A stretch of 64,000 nt of DNA from Amycolatopsis acidicola (GTDB taxonomy: Bacteria; Actinomycetota; Actinomycetes; Mycobacteriales; Pseudonocardiaceae), in NCBI RefSeq assembly GCF_007713735.2, contig NZ_VMNW02000012.1, positions 1 to 64,000 of the forward strand, in the 5' to 3' direction. The notes under the pieces are model-generated. The model worked only from the letters and a program-made list of their open reading frames with translations, did not search any database and was not told the origin of the DNA. Within the stretch, counting starts at the first letter, position 1, and the number at the start of each line of letters is the position of its first letter. Below, piece by piece: positions 1 through 7,860 of the stretch. The position numbers were made by a program, and so were the translations under genes.

Positions 1-1
1 C

Positions 2-601
2 GGCGCGGGCGGGCGGGCTTTGTCCGCGGGATGGGACATCCACGAGATGACGTCTCTAGGCACCGAGGAGAATCTGGCGCTCACCACCGAGCGTGAGGAA
101 TGGTTGTGGCGGTGGTACGCCCACCCGCTGCCGACCGTCGCGGCGGTACAGGGCATCGCGTACGGCGTCGGTTCCTATCTGGCCGTCTGCGCCGATCTGC
201 GCGTCGGCGGCCCGGCGACGAAGCTCAAGGTCACCGGGATGTCCTACGGCTACGCCGCACTGACGTGGGCGCTGCCGGACCTGATCGGAACCTCGCGGGC
301 CAAGGACATGCTGTTCACCGGCCAGGCCGTGGACGGTGCGCGAGCGGCGGAGATCGGGCTGCTGAACCGTTACGTCGGCGACGACGAGGTCCGGTCCCAG
401 GCGATCGCGCTGGCCGCCGAGGTGGCCGCGTTGCCGGGTAACGCCGTCCGTGACGCCAAACGCCTGATGCGTGAGGCGCCCGGCAGGCCCGCGCGCATCC
501 GTTACGACACCGAAAACGTCCTTTCCCGGGAAGGACTGCGCACGCAGGGGGCAGCGGAACTCATGCGCCCCTTCACCGAACGGAAATCCCGCGCCGACTG
601 A
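2..601 (+). CDS. Enoyl-CoA hydratase/isomerase (crotonase) family, 5' end outside window
   Basis: Crotonases hydrate or isomerise enoyl-CoA thioesters. The reading frame is open to the left edge. A TTG at base 20 is not the start, because the residues before it (GAGRA) belong to the conserved first oxyanion-hole segment that runs into LSAGWD. The second oxyanion-hole segment (GIAYGVGSYLAVCADLRV) follows about 45 residues later, then the usual C-terminal helices. About 199 residues are visible of the roughly 250-270 usual for the family, so some 55-70 N-terminal residues lie outside. The gene ends 12 bases before an oxygenase-like gene that overlaps an acyl-CoA ligase, so the three probably form one catabolic operon. 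The substrate is unknown. Confidence 0.9.
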   Translation, partial: GAGGRALSAGWDIHEMTSLGTEENLALTTEREEWLWRWYAHPLPTVAAVQGIAYGVGSYLAVCADLRVGGPATKLKVTGMSYGYAALTWALPDLIGTSRAKDMLFTGQAVDGARAAEIGLLNRYVGDDEVRSQAIALAAEVAALPGNAVRDAKRLMREAPGRPARIRYDTENVLSREGLRTQGAAELMRPFTERKSRAD

Positions 602-613
602 AGGAGTGCACCG

Positions 614-1624
614 ATGCACCAGGACACCAAGGTGAGGATGCGCGAGCTGTTGCTCGGCTTCATTGACACGCGGACGACGGATTATGCGGATGAGCCGATG
701 TGGGTGGATGCGGCTCGTTACTATGATCCGGATTATGTGCGGGTGGAGTTCGAGACGGTGTTCACCGCGCATCCGCGGATCGCGGCGCACGGGGATCAGC
801 TGCGGAAACCCGGCGACAGCGTGACGACGACGGCGGGCTCGACCGGGGTGACGGTGACCCGTACCGGGTCCGGTGGCCTGGAGGCGGTCGATGCCGCTGG
901 GGATCGTTATCCCGCAGCGGATTACGCGGGTTTGGTGTGGGTGTTCCCGCGGCCGGGTGCGGAATTGGATATGGCGGCGTGGTTCGGTCCGGAGCTGGAC
1001 CGGGATATCCGTCATTGTGGTGTGGGCAGCGCGGTGTTGTACCGGCATGAGGTGTTCCGGTTGGACATGAACTGGAAGACGGTGATGGACGGGTTCACCG
1101 ACGCCTATCATCTGCAGTTCGTGCATCCGACCACGGTGGGCCCGTTCTTTCACACGAACATCTATAAGTGTGATCGGTTCGGGAAGAACTGGCGGATGGT
1201 GGTGGCGCGTAAGGGGCTGGAGGAGTTCCGGGACGCGGAGTTCGATTACGAGGCGTTCACGAAGTACGCGATCGCGAGTTTCACGAGCTATCCGGGTTCG
1301 ATCATCGCGTTGGCGCCGGCGCATTTCGAGATCTGGAACGTCCGGCCGGATGAGACCGATCCGGCGCGCAGTGTGGTGGATTTGTGGTTCCTGGTGCCGG
1401 AGTTGCCGGTGACGGAGAAGGCGCGCCGGTTCCGGGAGAAGAACTGGGAGATCGTGCTGCGGGCGGTGCGTGACGAGGACTGGGTGGTGGCGAAGTCGGT
1501 GTCGGACAGTCTGCCGCGGGGTGGTGTGCCCGCGTTGGTGCTGGGCCGGAATGAGAAGGCCACGCAGCTTCTGCACGGATCGATCGCCCGTGACGTGCCC
1601 TGGACCTGGGACCGGGCGCGATGA
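614..1624 (+). CDS. Rieske-type ring-hydroxylating oxygenase alpha-subunit catalytic domain lacking the Rieske cluster
   Basis: The C-terminal part matches the mononuclear-iron domain of ring-hydroxylating oxygenase alpha subunits: DAYHLQFVH gives the bridging Asp163 and iron ligands His166 and His171, and DEDW near residue 297 gives a plausible third ligand, Asp299. The N-terminus also matches the family (KPGDSVTTT near residues 65-73, LVWVFP near 107-112). Between these, where the CxH and CxxH ligands of the [2Fe-2S] cluster should lie, only about 20 residues remain, so roughly 60-80 residues are absent and no cluster can bind. The frame is intact over 336 residues; alpha subunits usually have 400-450. 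The start is ATG after GAAGGAG. The stop overlaps the next start (ATGA). The gene uses many more GAT, TAT and NNG codons than its neighbours. It may be a non-redox relative, or it may take electrons from another protein. Confidence 0.75.
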   Translation: MHQDTKVRMRELLLGFIDTRTTDYADEPMWVDAARYYDPDYVRVEFETVFTAHPRIAAHGDQLRKPGDSVTTTAGSTGVTVTRTGSGGLEAVDAAGDRYPAADYAGLVWVFPRPGAELDMAAWFGPELDRDIRHCGVGSAVLYRHEVFRLDMNWKTVMDGFTDAYHLQFVHPTTVGPFFHTNIYKCDRFGKNWRMVVARKGLEEFRDAEFDYEAFTKYAIASFTSYPGSIIALAPAHFEIWNVRPDETDPARSVVDLWFLVPELPVTEKARRFREKNWEIVLRAVRDEDWVVAKSVSDSLPRGGVPALVLGRNEKATQLLHGSIARDVPWTWDRAR

Positions 1625-3261
1625 CCGCCGGGGTACGGGGTCTCGAACCCCCGCTGAGCCCGCCGCTGCCCGTGCTGGTCGCCCGGCGCGCGGCCGCCGA
1701 TCCAGGCGGCAGGCTGATCGACTGCGCCGACGGCTCTCCCGGCTACACCAACGGGGCCTTCCACTCCGAGGTGCTCCGGTTCGCCGCGGGGTTGCGACGC
1801 CTCGGCGTCCAAGCGGGGGACCGGGTCGCGGTGATGCTCGACGCGACCCCGCTCGCGCACGTCTGCTGGCTGGGCACGGCGTGGCTCAAGGCGTGGGAAG
1901 TGCCCATCAACACCGAGTTCCGCGGGCGGTCTCTCGAACACGCGTTGTCCGACGCCGGTGCGGTGGTGTTGGTGACCACGAACGCGCTGGCGGAACGGAT
2001 TCCCGCGATCCGCGCCTCGCTGCCCGCGCTCAGGCAGCTCGTGACGGTGGACGAGGAGACGCCGGACGTCGGCGTCCCGGCGGTGACCATGGCCGAGCTG
2101 CTGTCCGGCCCCGAACTGCCCACGGACGACCCGCCGCGGGAGCGGGACGCCTACGCGGTGATCTACACGTCCGGCACGACGGGGCCGTCGAAGGGTGTGG
2201 TGATGCCCTGGGCGAACCTGCACAGCGGGGCGATGCAGATGTTCCCCGGGGACACCGAAGAAGACGGATTCCGCTACGACGACGGCGCGTGTTACTCGCC
2301 ATGGCCGACCTACCATTCGGCGGGGAAGGTCATGCTGACCTACGCCGTCATCCGGGGGCTGCGGCTGGTCATGCGGCCCCGGTTCAGCGTCAGCGGGTTC
2401 TGGTCCGACGTGCGGCGGTTCAACTGCACGCACGTCCACATGCTCGGCTTCGCGCCGGTGCTGGCGAATGTCCCCGAGCAGCCCGACGACGCCGACAACC
2501 CGCTGGTGCGGGCGCTGGTCATGCCGGTGCCTGCCGAGCACGAGGCGATCGCCAAACGGTTCGGGCTGCGCCTTTCGACCGGGTGGGGCATGACCGAGAT
2601 CGGTTTCCCGATGGCGGCCGCCGATCCGGACGTGCCCGGCAGCTGCGGGCGGATCAACCCGATGTACGAGGCGCGCGTCGTGGACGCCGACGACTTCGAG
2701 CTCCCGGTGGGGGAGGCCGGCGAACTGATCATCAGGTCGCACCTGCCCTGGCTGATGATGGACTCCTACCTCGGCCGGTGGGAGGCCACGGCGAGGGCGT
2801 GGCGCAACGGCTGGTTCCACACCGGGGACATGCTGCGGCGCGACGAGGACGGCAACTGGTTTTTCGTCGACCGGATCGCGGACTACCTGCGGACCAGGGG
2901 ACAGAACGTGTCTTCCCTGGAGGTCGAGGCCGAGGTGCGGGCCCATCCCGCGGTCGAGGACTGCGCGTGCGTCGCGGTCGCGTCCGAACTGGCCACATTG
3001 GACGGACGCCCGCGCGGGGCACTGGCCTCGGACGACGACATCAAGGTGGTCGTCGTTCCCGTCGAGGGTGCCGGGTTCGAACCGGCCGAGCTGATCGGGT
3101 TCCTCGCGCCGCGGATGCCGCGGTACATGGTGCCCCGGTACGTCGAGATCGCCGCCGAGCTCCCGCGCACGCCGACGGGCAAGATCCGCAAAGCGGCACT
3201 GCGGGGCCGGACCGAGGGCGCCTGGGATCGGGTCGCCGCCGGGATCGTGCTCGAGCGGTGA
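1621..3261 (+). CDS. AMP-dependent acyl-CoA synthetase/ligase
   Basis: A 546-residue adenylate-forming enzyme that activates a carboxylic acid to an acyl-AMP and then a CoA thioester. The core motifs are visible: phosphate-binding YTSGTTGPSKG near residue 181, WGMTEIG near 321, GWFHTGD near 398, the hinge-like DRIADYLRTRG near 418, and the C-terminal catalytic lysine in TPTGKIRK near 519. The length is normal. The start overlaps the stop of the oxygenase-like gene by four bases (ATGA), which argues for translational coupling. The operon context suggests it charges the acid that the crotonase and the oxygenase-like protein act on. The acid cannot be read from the sequence. Confidence 0.92.
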   Translation: MTAGVRGLEPPLSPPLPVLVARRAAADPGGRLIDCADGSPGYTNGAFHSEVLRFAAGLRRLGVQAGDRVAVMLDATPLAHVCWLGTAWLKAWEVPINTEFRGRSLEHALSDAGAVVLVTTNALAERIPAIRASLPALRQLVTVDEETPDVGVPAVTMAELLSGPELPTDDPPRERDAYAVIYTSGTTGPSKGVVMPWANLHSGAMQMFPGDTEEDGFRYDDGACYSPWPTYHSAGKVMLTYAVIRGLRLVMRPRFSVSGFWSDVRRFNCTHVHMLGFAPVLANVPEQPDDADNPLVRALVMPVPAEHEAIAKRFGLRLSTGWGMTEIGFPMAAADPDVPGSCGRINPMYEARVVDADDFELPVGEAGELIIRSHLPWLMMDSYLGRWEATARAWRNGWFHTGDMLRRDEDGNWFFVDRIADYLRTRGQNVSSLEVEAEVRAHPAVEDCACVAVASELATLDGRPRGALASDDDIKVVVVPVEGAGFEPAELIGFLAPRMPRYMVPRYVEIAAELPRTPTGKIRKAALRGRTEGAWDRVAAGIVLER

Positions 3262-3267
3262 TCCGTA

Positions 3268-3296
3268 TTGACCCGCTCAATCTAAAGACGTAAGGT
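3268..3296 (+). promoter_or_regulatory. Candidate sigma-70-type promoter of the secreted hydrolase gene
   Basis: TTGACC at 3268-3273 and TAAGGT at 3291-3296 are separated by 17 bases, 33 bases upstream of an ATG with a strong GGGGAGG ribosome site. The AT-rich character of this short gap stands out from its surroundings. It suggests that the hydrolase is transcribed separately from the ligase operon. The assignment rests on motif and spacing only. Confidence 0.5.
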
Positions 3297-3328
3297 TTGC
3301 GCGCATCGCCTCGGCGGGGAGGAAAACG

Positions 3329-4822
3329 ATGGGCGAGAACCGCGGCTTGTGTTTCGTACTGGTCTTCCTCGGCGTGGTGGCACTCTGCGCGGGATCCGCG
3401 TCCGCCGATCCCGTCAACGAGGCGCGCATGCTGGAGCGCTCCGTCCACTATGGAACTCCACAGTTCCAGGAGCAGGTGCTGCGCGCGGGTCTGACGGCCG
3501 CGGCGGAACGTGCCCGCGTCCTGCGAGCCGATCCTGGGAGGCATCCCGATCCCGATGCCTGCACCGTGGCCGTCGCGTGCGTCGGGGATCCGCGGCTGAG
3601 TGACGGGAACCAGATCTCCGCTCCGGTGGCCTTCACGGCGCGGAGTGGGGCCACGTTGTCGGGACATGTCTGGGCGAGCAGGTCCGGGCCGTCGAAACGG
3701 CCGTTGGTCGTCATCGTGAACGGTTCGATCGTGGGTTTCGAGCAGAGCTACTGGCCGCAGGCGCAGGTGCTGGCGAAATCCGGCTACGTCGTGCTGACCT
3801 TCGATGCGCAGGGCGAAGGCCTGTCCGACCAGTTCGGCGAGCGGCCCGATCAGTCCGAGGGCGCGGGCGGCGGGACGCCTGGGCTGCCGGACAATGGTTC
3901 GCCGTTCTACGACGGCGCGGAAGACGCCCTCGACTTCGCGTTGTCCACCCCGTCGGATCCCTACAGCCCGGTGCCGAGCCGAAGTTCGCACACCAGCCAC
4001 GCCGAGAAGCAGCGCACGCGAGCCGCCGCGGGATTCGATGCGGCCTACAACCCGTTGTGGGCCTTGGTGAACCCGGCCGAGGTCGGGCTCGCCGGGCACT
4101 CTTACGGCGCGGTGGCAGCCAGTTACGTCGCACAGGACGACCCGAGGGTGCGGGCCGTCGTGGCCTGGGACAGTCTTTGCGTGCCGGTGCAGCCCGCGCC
4201 GGACGAGGTCACGGGCCTGTTCCTGCAGGATCAGGCGGAAATCCTGCCCGGGGTCAGTCTTCCGCTCGCGCCGCGGATCCCGCGCGACTGCTTCGGCGCG
4301 CCGGGCGGGCAGGCTCCGCGGCTGACAAAACCCGCGCTCGGCATCAGCGCCGACTACGTGCTGCCCGGATTTCCGCGGGACCCTGATCCCGAAGGCAAGT
4401 CCACCGCGTCACAGGCGTATTCGGCCGCCGGCGTCGACACCGGCCAGCTCATCATCCAGGGCGGTACGCACGCCGACTTCGCTTTTGACGCGTCAGTCCC
4501 GGTTCTTCCCGCCACGCTCCGCGGGCTGGACCTCGTGGCCTGGTACACCACGGCGTGGTTCGACAAGTACCTGACCCACGACCCGTCCGCCGACGACCGG
4601 CTGCGCACCCGGCGCTGGCAGGCCGACCAGGCCACCGCCGCCGCCGACCCGGTGCACGACGGCAACGCCTTCTCGAACCTCTACCGGTCCAGGATGGACA
4701 TCCACCTCGCCGACGGAGCGCGCTGGACCTGCGAGGGGCTTCGTGCGGGTTGCTCGGGTATGTCCGCTGAAGACGGGCGCCCTGCCGACTACTCGTACCT
4801 CGCCGTCGCCACCGGCCCGTGA
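3329..4822 (+). CDS. Secreted alpha/beta hydrolase
   Basis: The first 27 or so residues form a classical signal peptide: a short charged start, a hydrophobic stretch (FVLVFLGVVALCAG), then ASA before DPVN as the probable cleavage site. The mature part has an alpha/beta-hydrolase fold with the nucleophile elbow GHSYG near residue 256 and a likely catalytic histidine in GGTHADF near 380. The start is the ATG after GGGGAGGAAAACG. The protein has 497 residues, long for the fold, with inserted segments rich in Pro and Gly. It is probably an exported esterase, lipase or peptidase that frees a substrate for the catabolic genes around it. It ends 3 bases from the convergent TetR gene. The substrate is unknown. 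Confidence 0.82.
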   Translation: MGENRGLCFVLVFLGVVALCAGSASADPVNEARMLERSVHYGTPQFQEQVLRAGLTAAAERARVLRADPGRHPDPDACTVAVACVGDPRLSDGNQISAPVAFTARSGATLSGHVWASRSGPSKRPLVVIVNGSIVGFEQSYWPQAQVLAKSGYVVLTFDAQGEGLSDQFGERPDQSEGAGGGTPGLPDNGSPFYDGAEDALDFALSTPSDPYSPVPSRSSHTSHAEKQRTRAAAGFDAAYNPLWALVNPAEVGLAGHSYGAVAASYVAQDDPRVRAVVAWDSLCVPVQPAPDEVTGLFLQDQAEILPGVSLPLAPRIPRDCFGAPGGQAPRLTKPALGISADYVLPGFPRDPDPEGKSTASQAYSAAGVDTGQLIIQGGTHADFAFDASVPVLPATLRGLDLVAWYTTAWFDKYLTHDPSADDRLRTRRWQADQATAAADPVHDGNAFSNLYRSRMDIHLADGARWTCEGLRAGCSGMSAEDGRPADYSYLAVATGP

Positions 4823-4825
4823 GAC

Positions 4826-5425
4826 CTACTTCTGGAAGGCGGGCGCGAGAAAGCCGCGCAGCATCTTCTTCTTGTAGGTGGTCGAGAGGTCGTCGTAGTC
4901 GGCCCAGAGCAGCATCATGTAGTTGATCGACGTGAGCCAGCGGTAGGCCATTTGCTCGTCGAAACCGGCCGGGAGCAGGCCCTGATCGAGCGCGGATTTC
5001 AGGGTGGGCGACCAGACCGCGGCGGCGAAGTCCGTCGACTGGCCGTGTTCCGTCATGAGCTCACTGCTGAACGACGCGCGGTCGGAGCGCAGGAGCTCGC
5101 GGATGAACTCGTCCGAACGGCCGATGTCGACGAGGAAAAGCGTTCCGGTGACCAGTTTTTCCGTCAGCGTGGTGTGCTTGGCGATGACGCGATGTACTTT
5201 CGTCACCAGGTTCGCGGCGCGCCGCTCGACGATGTCCCGCAGCAGCTTCTCGCGGTCGCCGAGGTACCGGTAGAGCGTGGGGCGGGAAACGCCCGCCGTC
5301 ACGGCGATCTCGTCCATCGTCACCCGGCTGACGCCGTAGCGCTCGAAGCAGGCCTCGGCCGTCTTGAGCAGCGACTCGGCGGCCGCGCCGGGATCGCTGG
5401 GCAGCGCGTTGCGTCGACCGGGCAC
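4826..5425 (-). CDS. TetR/AcrR family transcriptional regulator
   Basis: A one-component repressor with an N-terminal DNA-binding helix-turn-helix (TMDEIAVTAGVSRPTLYRYLGDREKLL, split here: TMDEIAVTAGVSRPT then LYRYLGDREKLL) and a ligand-binding helical C-terminus. I chose the GTG at 5425, preceded by AGGAGGGG, which gives 199 residues, normal for the family. The frame stays open to 5521 and would add 32 residues of low-complexity N-terminus. The gene is transcribed away from the molybdopterin oxidoreductase gene. A 29-bp imperfect palindrome between the two (5522-5550) is the likely operator, so it probably controls the molybdoenzyme gene and itself. Confidence 0.88.
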   Translation of the reverse strand: MPGRRNALPSDPGAAAESLLKTAEACFERYGVSRVTMDEIAVTAGVSRPTLYRYLGDREKLLRDIVERRAANLVTKVHRVIAKHTTLTEKLVTGTLFLVDIGRSDEFIRELLRSDRASFSSELMTEHGQSTDFAAAVWSPTLKSALDQGLLPAGFDEQMAYRWLTSINYMMLLWADYDDLSTTYKKKMLRGFLAPAFQK

Positions 5426-5521
5426 GGCCCCTCCTGGTTCCAGCGTGCGTTCAAGGCCCTCGCTTAACAGCATACAAGATGTGTCCGGGGTGTGATCCGG
5501 GTGGGTGACCGGAGTGGTCAC

Positions 5522-5550
5522 GTGTCCGTGACGAATACGGTCATGTACAC
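5522..5550. promoter_or_regulatory. Imperfect palindrome, probable TetR operator
   Basis: The left arm GTGTCCGTGAC and the reverse complement of the right arm (GTCATGTACAC gives GTGTACATGAC) agree at 9 of 11 positions around a 7-base spacer. The site lies between divergent genes, 97 bases upstream of the chosen TetR start and 72 bases upstream of the molybdoenzyme start, next to an AT-rich stretch (ATTTATCTTA) that could hold promoter elements. Size and symmetry fit a TetR dimer site. The link to this regulator is inferred from position. Confidence 0.6.
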
Positions 5551-5622
5551 ATTTATCTTACGTCAATAGGCTGTGGGTTCGCGGCGACGACGAAGTTCCG
5601 TGAACGCGAAAGGCGGCATCCG

Positions 5623-7809
5623 ATGGCGAATTCCGGCGGTGGGACGGACCGCACCGTGCACACGGCCTGCCGATACTGCTGCGGGTCCTGCGGGATGATC
5701 GCGTCCGTCGGCGGCGACGGCAGGCTGACCTCGCTCGTCGCGGACAAGGAACACCCGCTCACGCACGGCTTTTCGTGCGCGCGTGGCCTGCAGTCGGCCG
5801 AGGCGATGTACCACCCCGGCCGCATCCTGCGCCCGCTCAAGCGCACTCCCGGCGGTTTCGTGGAAATCGGGCTCGAGCAGGCGCTCGACGAAATCGCCGC
5901 CCGCCTTCGTGGAATTCTCGCCGAAAGCGGCGGCGAGAGCGTCGGCGTCTTCAAGGGAACGCAGACCTGGAAGAACGTCACCGCGCATCACACCCTGCTG
6001 GCCTGGCCGGCGGCGATCGGCTCGACGCGGGTGTTCACCACCATCACGATCGACCAGTCCGCGAAGCAGGTCACCATGCGGCGGATGGGGTACTGGAACG
6101 CCGGCAAGCACCGGCTCGGGGACTCCGGGGTGCACCTGATCGCCGGGGGCAACCCGTTCGTCTCAGTTGCGGCGGGCCAGCTGACCTACGATCCGGTCAA
6201 ACGGCTCAAGGCGGCGCTCAAACGTGGCATGAAGCTGATCGTGATCGACCCCAGGCGGACCGAGACGGCCCGCCAGGCCGATCTTTTCCTGCAGGTCAAA
6301 CCGGGGGAGGATCCGGCGCTGCTGGCCGGGATCCTCCGCGTCGTGCTGGACCGGGGCTGGAACGACGGCGGGTTCTGCGACGAGTACGTCGGCGCGTCCC
6401 GGATGGCGGCGCTACGGGCGGCGGTGGAGCCCTTCACGCTCGGCAGGGTCGCCGCGCGCACCGGAGTGGACGCCGGGCTGATCGAGCGGGCGGCGCGGAT
6501 GTTCGCGGCCGAAGCGACGCGCGGTGTCGCGGCGGCCGGGACCGGCCCTTCGATGTCGCCGCGCTCGAACCTCGCCGATCACCTCGTCGAGTGCCTGAAT
6601 GTGGTGTGTGGCCGCTATTTGCGCGCGGGCGAGCGGGTGTCCAACCCCGGTGTGCAGAACCCGTGGCGGGAGTTCCGGGCCGAGGTGGTGCCCGCGGACC
6701 GCGAATGGGAGCGTGGCCCGAAAACCTCGACAGGGCACGGTTCCCTGTTCGGCGAGCTGATGAGCGGGGTGCTGGCCGATGAAATCCTGCGGACCGACGA
6801 AGGCAGGCTCCGTGCGCTGTTCGTGAACGGCGGCAACCCGGCCGTCGCCCTGCCCGACCAGCGCAAGGCGGTGGACGCGTTGAAAGCGCTGGATCTGCTC
6901 GTCGCCGTCGAGCCGTTCATGACCCCGACGGCCCAGTTGTGCGACTACATCCTGCCGCCGACGTTGCAGTTCGAGCGGCCGGACACCTCCGCGTCGCCGC
7001 ATTACGAACCCTTGCTGGAAGTGCCGTTCGCCCAGTACGTGCCGCGCGTGGTGGACCCGCCGCCCGGTTCGGAGGTGGTCGACGACTGGTACGTCTACTG
7101 GTCGCTCGCCCGGCGCCTTGGCATCACGCTGACGGTGGCCGGTGTGGAGCTGGACAGTGCGAATCCGCCGACGACCGAACAGTTGCTGGCGTCGATCCTG
7201 CGCGATTCCCAGGTGCCGCTGGAGGAAATCGCCCGGTATCCCGGTGGGCGGGTGTTCGACGTCGAACCGGCGGTGGTGCTCCCGCGCCGCCCGGAATCGG
7301 CCGCGTGCTTCGACGTGATGCCCGCCGATATCGCCGCGGAAGTGGCCGAGGTGGCGGCGGAGGATCAGGCCGGCGAAGAGCGGTTCCCGCTGCGGCTGGT
7401 CGTGCGCCGGCTCCGCGGGATGATGAACTCGCTCGGGATCGTCCAGCCCGGCGTGCGCCGGCGGCATCCCTACAACGCCGCGTACCTCAACCCCGCCGAT
7501 CTGGCCGCGCTCGGCCTCGCCGACGGGGCCGAGATCGAGATCGAGGCCGACAACGGCGGGCGGATCCCGGCGATCGCGGAAGCCGAGGACGGGGTGCGCC
7601 GCGGGTGCGTGTCGATGAGCCATTGCTGGGGCGGGCTGCCCGAGGATGCCCTGCCGTACCGGGAGATGGGCGCGTCGACGAACGTCCTCGTGCGGACCGA
7701 CGCCGTGGTGGAGACGATCAACGCCATGCCCCGGCTGTCCTCGATCCCGGTCCGGATCCGGGCCCGCGCGAAGGAAGAACCCTTGGAAAACGGTCGGACC
7801 GTCAGCTAA
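5623..7809 (+). CDS. Molybdopterin-dependent oxidoreductase (DMSO reductase/formate dehydrogenase superfamily)
   Basis: The N-terminus binds a [4Fe-4S] cluster through Cys16, Cys19 (or the adjacent Cys20), Cys23 and Cys52 (in FSCARG). This is followed by the pterin-binding domains (GGNPFVS near residue 170, IDPRRTETA near 203) and a C-terminal dinucleotide-binding beta-barrel from about residue 585. The 728-residue length is normal for cytoplasmic members. There is no twin-arginine signal, so it probably acts in the cytoplasm. No iron-sulfur or membrane-anchor partner gene is adjacent, which leaves the electron partner open. A ligase gene starts 51 bases downstream and a cysteine hydrolase follows it. 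The family covers oxidation, hydroxylation and even hydration reactions, so the reaction cannot be assigned. Confidence 0.88.
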   Translation: MANSGGGTDRTVHTACRYCCGSCGMIASVGGDGRLTSLVADKEHPLTHGFSCARGLQSAEAMYHPGRILRPLKRTPGGFVEIGLEQALDEIAARLRGILAESGGESVGVFKGTQTWKNVTAHHTLLAWPAAIGSTRVFTTITIDQSAKQVTMRRMGYWNAGKHRLGDSGVHLIAGGNPFVSVAAGQLTYDPVKRLKAALKRGMKLIVIDPRRTETARQADLFLQVKPGEDPALLAGILRVVLDRGWNDGGFCDEYVGASRMAALRAAVEPFTLGRVAARTGVDAGLIERAARMFAAEATRGVAAAGTGPSMSPRSNLADHLVECLNVVCGRYLRAGERVSNPGVQNPWREFRAEVVPADREWERGPKTSTGHGSLFGELMSGVLADEILRTDEGRLRALFVNGGNPAVALPDQRKAVDALKALDLLVAVEPFMTPTAQLCDYILPPTLQFERPDTSASPHYEPLLEVPFAQYVPRVVDPPPGSEVVDDWYVYWSLARRLGITLTVAGVELDSANPPTTEQLLASILRDSQVPLEEIARYPGGRVFDVEPAVVLPRRPESAACFDVMPADIAAEVAEVAAEDQAGEERFPLRLVVRRLRGMMNSLGIVQPGVRRRHPYNAAYLNPADLAALGLADGAEIEIEADNGGRIPAIAEAEDGVRRGCVSMSHCWGGLPEDALPYREMGASTNVLVRTDAVVETINAMPRLSSIPVRIRARAKEEPLENGRTVS

Positions 7810-7815
7810 GGTCAT

Positions 7816-7832
7816 AGAACAAAATTCGTTCT
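7816..7832. promoter_or_regulatory. AGAAC/GTTCT palindrome upstream of the second ligase
   Basis: AGAAC-AAAATTC-GTTCT is a 17-bp near-perfect palindrome: the five-base arms match exactly and only one symmetric pair in the spacer is mismatched. It sits in the 51-base gap before the ligase start at 7861 and is strikingly AT-rich for this genome. It could be an operator for an internal promoter. Which protein binds is unknown. Confidence 0.5.
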
Positions 7833-7860
7833 TTGTATCAAAGCTGATGCGGGAGAGTCG

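Noticed and set aside
56..2946. Long minus-strand frames opposite the crotonase, oxygenase-like and ligase genes
   Set aside because: Composition is typical of antisense shadows and the plus-strand genes carry clear catalytic motifs.
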